Positions 41,864-46,981 of a stretch of DNA of 46,981 bases are shown here, in pieces. Source of the DNA: Sphingomonadaceae bacterium (GTDB lineage: Bacteria; Pseudomonadota; Alphaproteobacteria; Sphingomonadales; Sphingomonadaceae). The translations under genes were made by a program, and so were the position numbers. The notes under the pieces were generated by a model. That model worked only from the letters and a program-made list of their open reading frames with translations. It searched no databases and was not told the origin of the DNA. Where the stretch lies: contig CANJCQ010000028.1 in assembly GCA_947473355.1 (NCBI GenBank), positions 1-46,981 of the forward strand, read 5' to 3'. Position 1 is the first letter of the stretch. Each line of letters begins with the position of its first letter.

Positions 41864-43498
41864 TCAAGCGCTCAAGAGAATCCGCGCTGGCCGGTCAGGG
41901 TCTGCGACGACGGTGCTTTTGACATTGAACATCATCGTCTTGCGCGTTTCTGCGGTATAGCTGGGCCATTCGAGCCCACGTTGCGACGGATTGCCGTTCC
42001 GCGCGAAATTGATCCACGCCTGCGACATGACCGCCGCAATTCTTCGTGGTTCCGGGCCGGTCCCGTTCATCAGGGGCTTGGCCTGTGGATTGTCGAAGAC
42101 CAGATCCGTGTCGATGCCATGGGGGCTCTTCAGCGCACCGCCTGCAAACGGCGCTTCCCAATCGAGCCGATACATGTAGACCGGGGCGGCGTGTTGATCG
42201 AGCTTGCGCTCCGCAAGGCGAATGGAATTGACCCAGGCGCCATTGGCGGTTGCCGCCGCGGCGAGCCAGTAAGTTGGCGCATCGCCGGGCCGCAAGTTTT
42301 TGAAGACATCAATCGCCGCATTACCCTTGTCCCCCAGCAGCCGCGAAGCACGTTCTCGCGCCTGCTGTTCGGTCATCGTGCCGAACAAAGGATCGGCTGC
42401 CATGAACAACGTGGCCTCGGTCTTCGTCGTGCCGATCATGACGGGAATGTTGCGGGACTCATCGGGAGCGGTCGGGGTGAAGGGATGGCGAGGCAGTGAC
42501 CGGCCATCGACCAGCGGCCCCAACACGCGCCCTCCGCGCTGCTGCGCCGCCGATGCCGCGGCGATAATCTGGCGACAATCCATCGACTGTAGCTTGTGAA
42601 CATCGGCAGGCGCCACGCCCAACTTGGCCAGCGTGCGCTCGGCATGGGCAATCGCGTCGGCCTTCTCTCCCATGGCCAGGCCTGGACCGCTCTGGATGAT
42701 CGCCTTGTGAAACAAGCCCCGTGCTGCCGGCATCGCCAGCATCACGCTGACCTTGGAGCCGCCTCCACTTTCGCCAAAGATCGTAACATTCTCGGGATCG
42801 CCGCCGAACTGGGCAATGTTGTCCCGCACCCATCGCAGGGCCAGCACCATATCGAGCTGTCCGACATTGCCTGAGTCAGCAAAATCATCACTCAGCGCGC
42901 CGAGATAGAGATAGCCCAGGGCGTTGAGGCGGTGGTTGATTCCGACCACCACGACATCACCGCGCCGGGCCAGCGCATTGCCGTCGTACTGGGGATCACC
43001 CGCCGACCCGATGGCGAAGCCGCCCCCGTGCAGCCAGACCATGACCGGCCGTTTTCTCACTGGCGAAGCATCAGGCGTATAGACGTTGAGGACGAGGCAG
43101 TCTTCGCCTTCATTGCCGACTTCCATACCTTCCCTGCCCGCTGCCATCACCTGCCGGACGAAGGCCGATGTCATATCGGGTGAGGGGCCGGATGCATCGT
43201 TCGGCCCCAGGTTCATCTGCGGGGCTTGATGGCCCAGAACGATGCAATCGCGCACGTCGGTCCAGGGCGTTGGCGCAGTGGGCGGCTGAAAACGGCGCCG
43301 ACCGGTATCGTCGCCATAAGGGATGCCGAGGAAGTTTGCGACGCCACCAATCCGTTTGCCTCGGATCTTGCCGACGGTAGTATCAACGGGCTGCGTAAAC
43401 GCAGGCGCTCGGGCCAGCAGTGAGCCAGGCATCCCCAAAAGGAGAGCTCCGGCTCCGACCGATGACATAGTTTCCCGGCGCGACAGGGTGTGCTCCAT
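41864..43498 (-). CDS. Type-B carboxylesterase, probably Tat-exported
   Basis: This 544-residue alpha/beta-hydrolase has the catalytic Ser244 in FGESGGGS, the oxyanion HGGGFAIG (157-164), EDCLVLNVYTP (132-142, the type-B signature), a Glu in TKTEATLF (about 354) and a His in SPHGIDTD (about 447). The N-terminus has SRRETM before a hydrophobic stretch (about 6-23), a twin-arginine-like signal without the usual Phe. The reaction is ester hydrolysis in the periplasm, likely releasing an acid for the CoA pathway. The ATG at 43496-43498 has AAGGAG six bases upstream. It is divergent from the MarR gene. Confidence 0.85.
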   Translation of the reverse strand: MEHTLSRRETMSSVGAGALLLGMPGSLLARAPAFTQPVDTTVGKIRGKRIGGVANFLGIPYGDDTGRRRFQPPTAPTPWTDVRDCIVLGHQAPQMNLGPNDASGPSPDMTSAFVRQVMAAGREGMEVGNEGEDCLVLNVYTPDASPVRKRPVMVWLHGGGFAIGSAGDPQYDGNALARRGDVVVVGINHRLNALGYLYLGALSDDFADSGNVGQLDMVLALRWVRDNIAQFGGDPENVTIFGESGGGSKVSVMLAMPAARGLFHKAIIQSGPGLAMGEKADAIAHAERTLAKLGVAPADVHKLQSMDCRQIIAAASAAQQRGGRVLGPLVDGRSLPRHPFTPTAPDESRNIPVMIGTTKTEATLFMAADPLFGTMTEQQARERASRLLGDKGNAAIDVFKNLRPGDAPTYWLAAAATANGAWVNSIRLAERKLDQHAAPVYMYRLDWEAPFAGGALKSPHGIDTDLVFDNPQAKPLMNGTGPEPRRIAAVMSQAWINFARNGNPSQRGLEWPSYTAETRKTMMFNVKSTVVADPDRPARILLSA

Positions 43499-43521
43499 CC
43501 TCGTCTCCTTCTCCCTCACTT

Positions 43522-43565
43522 GAGAGTTTCAACTCTCTGGAGGAGCGTTATATGATGCTACATCA
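43522..43565. promoter_or_regulatory. Palindromes between esterase and MarR genes
   Basis: GAGAGTT-TC-AACTCTC (43522-43537) is a perfect inverted repeat. TGATG-CTA-CATCA (43553-43565) is a second. They lie between the divergent start codons (43498 and 43596), a place where MarR proteins usually bind and control both directions. Confidence 0.55.
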
Positions 43566-43595
43566 CATAATTTACTCAAGCAAGGGCTGTGCAAG

Positions 43596-44072
43596 ATGAT
43601 ACTCGCTGCTTCGCAGGACGACCAATCAACATCGGAATTGAACGACCCATTGTCGGGCTCGCTTTGCCATGAACTGCGCAAGGCCTCGGTCGCCGTGATG
43701 GCTGCCATGTCGGGCGAATTCGGAAAGTGGAATCTGAAGCCGAGCGAGGCAAACCTGCTGAAATACGTCGGCGCCAATCCCGGATGCACGCAAAGTGATA
43801 TTGCGCGCGCGCACCGGAACAATGCCACAAACCTGGTGTCCCTGATTGCCCGATTGGAACGCGAAGGATTGCTGAAACGAACGCCCGCCAGCGGCCGCGC
43901 CATCGCACTTTCTATCTCTGCAAAAGGTGCTGCCTTGCTGGTCGAGGTTGATACAGGTTTTAGGCAGCTGGAAGATCAACTTGGTGATTCGTTGACCGAT
44001 GAGCAGCGTGCGCAGTTCATCGATGTCCTGCGCAAAGTCTGCAAGGCTGCCTGCCATTATGGCAAAGCATGA
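43596..44072 (+). CDS. MarR-family transcription regulator
   Basis: This 158-residue winged-helix regulator has the pattern LKPSEANLLKYVGANPGCT, then QSDIARAHRNNATNLVSLIA (recognition region), a wing segment LLKRTPASGRAIALSISA and a C-terminal helical dimerisation part. MarR proteins commonly repress adjacent catabolic genes and release on binding a small aromatic or acid ligand. The ATG at 43596 sits 97 bases from the divergent esterase start, with two palindromes in between. Confidence 0.85.
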   Translation: MILAASQDDQSTSELNDPLSGSLCHELRKASVAVMAAMSGEFGKWNLKPSEANLLKYVGANPGCTQSDIARAHRNNATNLVSLIARLEREGLLKRTPASGRAIALSISAKGAALLVEVDTGFRQLEDQLGDSLTDEQRAQFIDVLRKVCKAACHYGKA

Positions 44073-44194
44073 TGGGCGAATTTCTGCCAAGAGTGAAACG
44101 CGCCGCGACCTGCGCATATAACGCCGTCGGCTGCAGATGACTTTCGTCTCGGACGTATTCTCCGGTCGGCCATTCCGGCCACCAGAGAAACAAA

Positions 44195-44388
44195 ATGGGA
44201 CATTCAGAGCTTGATCCTTCCGTGCATCAACGGCGCCCATGGAACGCCGGCCAAGAAGTCGGTCCAAAACGGCCTTTGAAACCCCGCGACATTTGGGCGA
44301 TCCGCTTTTTCTCGATGAGCACAAGCGGCTGCGAGATCGAGCGCTAGACGGTGCATTCCGTTTCACACTGCCGGTGCAGTTGCTTTGA
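44195..44388 (+). pseudogene. Tyrosine-recombinase (integrase) fragment, frameshifted
   Basis: Reading from the ATG at 44195 gives WNAGQEVGPKRPLKPRDI then WAIRF, the N-terminal opening I know from sphingomonad phage-type integrases. At a run of T near 44308 the frame breaks; a one-base shift continues LDEHKRLRDRAL, which is the next part of the same domain. After this the sequence diverges and ends at 44388. The catalytic Arg/His/Tyr domain is missing. It is a degraded remnant that marks an old integration or rearrangement upstream of the second TonB receptor. Confidence 0.7.
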
Positions 44389-44496
44389 CACCGCCCAGAT
44401 GAGGCCTGTGTTGCACTTATATCACGCCCGGCGGAAATCTTTTTCAGGCCATTGAGCGTGCTTACTTTTTGCGTCAGGTTCGCCGCCTGATGATCT

Positions 44497-44513
44497 TGTC
44501 AGAACATGTGACA
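44497..44513. promoter_or_regulatory. Palindrome upstream of second TonB receptor
   Basis: TGTCA-N7-TGACA (44497-44513) is a perfect 5-base inverted repeat, 85 bases before the receptor ATG. It may be an operator; there is no other candidate in the 200 bases before the gene. Confidence 0.35.
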
Positions 44514-44598
44514 GGAAAGTCAGGATTTGGCCGAAGAGTCAAACCAGTCATGATCGCGGAGCTGCTCGCCAGCGCAGCGGGAACATTAGGAGAGTGGA

Positions 44599-46836
44599 AT
44601 GAAATTGGCTGTTTCAAAATATCTTTTGGCAAGCGCCATCGGCATGGCTCTTGCCGCCCCCGCCTATGCGCAAGATGCCAGTGGAGCCGCCAACGGCGAC
44701 ATCATCGTCACCGCGCGGCGTGTCGAAGAACGTCTTCAGGATGTGCCGATTTCGATCTCGGTGCTTAACCAGAAGCAGCTGGCGGAACGCAACATTGTAA
44801 CTGCCGAGGATCTCGCCAAGACCACACCTTCGCTTCAGGTCAACAACGGCTTCGGCAATGACAATACCATGTTCGCTTTGCGCGGCTTCTCGCAGGACAT
44901 CGGCTCCGCGCCGACGGTAGGCACCTATTTCGGCGATGTCGTTGCGCCTCGCGGCGGCAACTTCGCCACTCCCGCAGGCGAAGGCGCCGGCCCTGGCGCC
45001 TTCTTCGACCTGCAGAATGTCCAGGTTCTGAAGGGGCCGCAGGGCACGCTTCAGGGCCGCAACACCACCGGCGGCGCAGTGATGCTGGTTCCTCAGAAGC
45101 CCACCGACAGGCTGGAAGGATATATCGAGGGCGGCGTGGGTAATCTGAATTCCCATGGCGCGCAGGCGGTCTTGAATGTGCCGCTGTCAAATACCATTCG
45201 CGCCCGCATCGGCGTCGATTGGCAGCAGCGCGACGGTTACGTGACCAACAAAAGCGGCATTGGCCCCCATGATTTCGGTAATCTCAACTATGTCGCGCTG
45301 CGTGCCAGCCTGGTGGCGGAACTGACGCCTACTCTCGAGAACTACACCATTGTTTCCTATTCCAATTCCGACAACCATGGTTCGGTGGCGAAGCTGATCG
45401 GCGCCAGCACCACTGGACAGTTGTCCGGTTTTGGTCTGGATCAGATACAGCGACAGGTTGCGGCAGGCGACGGATTCTATGACGTAAGGGCCGAACAGCC
45501 GGTTTCACAGTCTCACACCCGCCAATGGCAGATCATCAATACCACAACCTGGCAGGCCAGTGACAATCTGAAAATCAAGAACATCGTCAGCTACGCCCAA
45601 TACCGCCAGAGTCTGCGCCAGCCGATGTTCGGCACCGATTTTCAGGTCACGCCGGCCAACGGCATTCCCAGTTTGTTTCAGTTCCTCGCCTTTTCCGGGG
45701 CCAATCCTGCCACGTTCCCCGCCATTGCGCCGCAGTTGGCGGGTCTCATCGGGCAGCGGTTCATTTATGCCCAGATCAACCCGTACCCTGGCTATGACAC
45801 CTCGTCGGAATCAACTTTTACCGAAGAGTTGCAGTTCCAGGGCCGTGCGCTGGACGACAAGCTGAACTGGCAGGCTGGCTTCTATTTCGAGAAGGCTTCG
45901 CCGCTTGGCAAGGGAGGCGGCGTGCAGACCACCACCGAGGGCATTTGCGCGAACATTGATTCGCTCACCCCGGGGTGCACTTCAGTGGTGGCTAGCGCCC
46001 AGAACATTTACAATACATATGTATTCAATGACCCAGTATTAAGTCAGAACACGCGTAATTTCATCCTGCTAAATGGCGGCTATAATCCCAGCACCTTCAA
46101 GAACGAGCTGCGGAACACGGCGGTTTATTTGCAGGCGACCTACAAACTGACCCCGACTCTCAATCTCACTGGCGGCTTCCGTTACACCTGGGACAAGCAG
46201 ACCGTGTCCGACGATGCCAGATTTGTCGGTTTTTCGTTCAATCCCTTTGGTTCGCCCATAAACAATGCTGTCTATTGCATCCAGACCGGGGCCTTGGCTC
46301 CCATCGTGGCGGGGCAGCCGAACTGTCTTACCGGGGATGTCTCGGGCAAGTCGAGCGCACCGACCTGGCTTGTCGATCTTGACTGGAAGCCGGCCCCCGA
46401 TGTTCTGGTCTATGGCAAATATGCGCGCGGCTATCGCACCGGCGGCGTCAAGCCCGACGTCGCGGCACAAGTCACCGGTCCGGTTGCGTCAATCGGGGCA
46501 ACCGGATTTGTTTTCTTGCCGCCGCCGTACACCACTTATACGGTCAACCAGTGGAAGCCAGAAAAGGTGGATGCGTTCGAGGTCGGCCTGAAGTCCAGCT
46601 TTCACGGTGCGCTTAGCGGCACGTTCAACGTCGCTGCTTTCTACAACAAATTCAACAATCAGCAGCTGTTGCTTGGCTTTTCTTCGTTGACCGCGCCAGC
46701 GCCGGGGCAATCCAGCATCTACAACGCCGGCAAGTCACGCCTTTACGGGATTGAGGCGGATACCAGCCTGAACCTGTTCAAGGGCTTCCAGCTGAATATT
46801 GCCTACACTTACCTGAACACCAAGATCACTGCACTA
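44599..46836 (+). pseudogene. TonB-dependent receptor, C-terminus cut off by IS5-family element
   Basis: The gene has a signal peptide (residues 1-25, ending AYAQD), TonB box DIIVTARRV, plug motifs (ALRGFSQDIGSAP, LKGPQGTLQGRNTTGGAV) and most of the barrel, including RLYGIEADTSLNLFKG close to the end. The native frame holds about 745 residues to near 46836; the open frame then runs nine residues into IS sequence and stops at 46866, without the terminal Phe strand. A barrel missing its last strands should not fold properly, so the gene is probably inactive. The ATG follows AGGAG by six bases. The palindrome at 44497-44513 may regulate it. Confidence 0.8.
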
Positions 46837-46981
46837 GGCCGTGTGGACGAATTTGATCAAGCATAGTCCTGCTGCGAAGCTTACGATTGACCGGAAGTTT
46901 TCAGCAGTCTTTTCGCATCGCAGAGCGACCCGCTTGAAGCGCTTCAGTTTTCCGAAGCCCTGCTCGATGCGCCCGCGCGCC
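46834..46981 (-). CDS. IS5-family transposase, C-terminal fragment
   Basis: On the minus strand the frame reads RIEQGFGKLK, RFKRVALRCEK, then TAENFRSIVSF and ends CLIKFVHTA at the TAG (46836-46834). This is the conserved C-terminal end of IS5-family transposases, which catalyse cut-and-paste movement through a DDE active site; the catalytic Glu-containing helix begins just here. The rest of the gene and the other IS end are outside the window. Confidence 0.8.
   Translation of the reverse strand, partial: ARGRIEQGFGKLKRFKRVALRCEKTAENFRSIVSFAAGLCLIKFVHTA
46834..46981. mobile_element. IS5-family insertion sequence, one end
   Basis: The terminus is close to 46837, where GGCCGTGTGGACG begins just past the CTAG shared by the receptor frame and the transposase stop. 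A CTAG or TA-type target is common for IS5-family groups, but the duplication cannot be confirmed without the other end. Confidence 0.65.

Noticed and set aside
43626..44366. 246-residue minus-strand open frame
   Set aside because: Antisense to the MarR gene and the integrase remnant; Arg/Ser-rich shadow.

Overview
The window looks like a sphingomonad (Alphaproteobacteria, Sphingomonadales) chromosome or megaplasmid segment. The signs are GC-rich coding, two large TonB-dependent receptors with the IVVTA-type box, an LVIVD-type secreted protein, and a DUF2924 / serine-recombinase integration module of the kind common in this group. No tRNA, rRNA or CRISPR array was seen. This placement comes from protein character, not from a marker gene.

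Layout. (1) 1-235 is the right end of an IS21-family element (istB tail plus terminal repeats) inserted into a small phage gene. (2) 236-10933 is a leftward phage replication/recombination operon: sigma-like protein, two small proteins, a RecA-like ATPase, a DUF669 putative SSB, a PD-(D/E)XK nuclease, an SF2 helicase, a DUF6511 protein, a primase/helicase, RuvC-like resolvase, a DUF6378 protein and small proteins. A toxin-antitoxin pair (2065-2448 / 1758-2081) with its own operator and terminator sits inside it. (3) 11197-12658 is a divergent control region with a CI/LexA-like repressor. (4) 13126-15501 is an integration module (small ORF, DUF2924, large serine recombinase, HTH protein). (5) 15523-23433 is a more A/T-rich accessory island of poorly known genes. 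It holds a four-gene membrane operon (DUF2167, membrane protein, a 58-residue one-helix protein, DUF6804-like), two ClpP-fold periplasmic proteins sharing a C-x-S-A-C motif, two GIY-YIG nucleases, and a small membrane protein paired with an HNH-HIT fusion. This is the best candidate for an undescribed defence or stress system. (6) 23434-28124 has a repeat-rich stretch, then a packaging-like module (ParB-methyltransferase, DUF5681, TerL) that stops without portal or capsid genes.

(7) 28751-46836 is chromosomal-style catabolism: an APH-like kinase, a TonB receptor, an SDR with an altered catalytic Tyr, an AraC regulator, an operon of NTF2-like / MaoC-like hydratase / SDR / AMP-forming acyl-CoA ligase / SDR, a Tat-type carboxylesterase with an LVIVD protein, a divergent MarR regulator, and a second TonB receptor. 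Together they suggest uptake of a hydrophobic ester or acid, periplasmic ester cleavage, CoA activation and beta-oxidation-type hydration/dehydrogenation. The substrate cannot be read from sequence. (8) At the right edge an IS5-family element interrupts the second TonB receptor.

Both ends of the window therefore fall inside insertion sequences, which is what an assembly contig broken at repeats would look like. A frameshifted tyrosine-recombinase fragment (44195-44388) shows earlier mobile-element traffic beside the catabolic genes.
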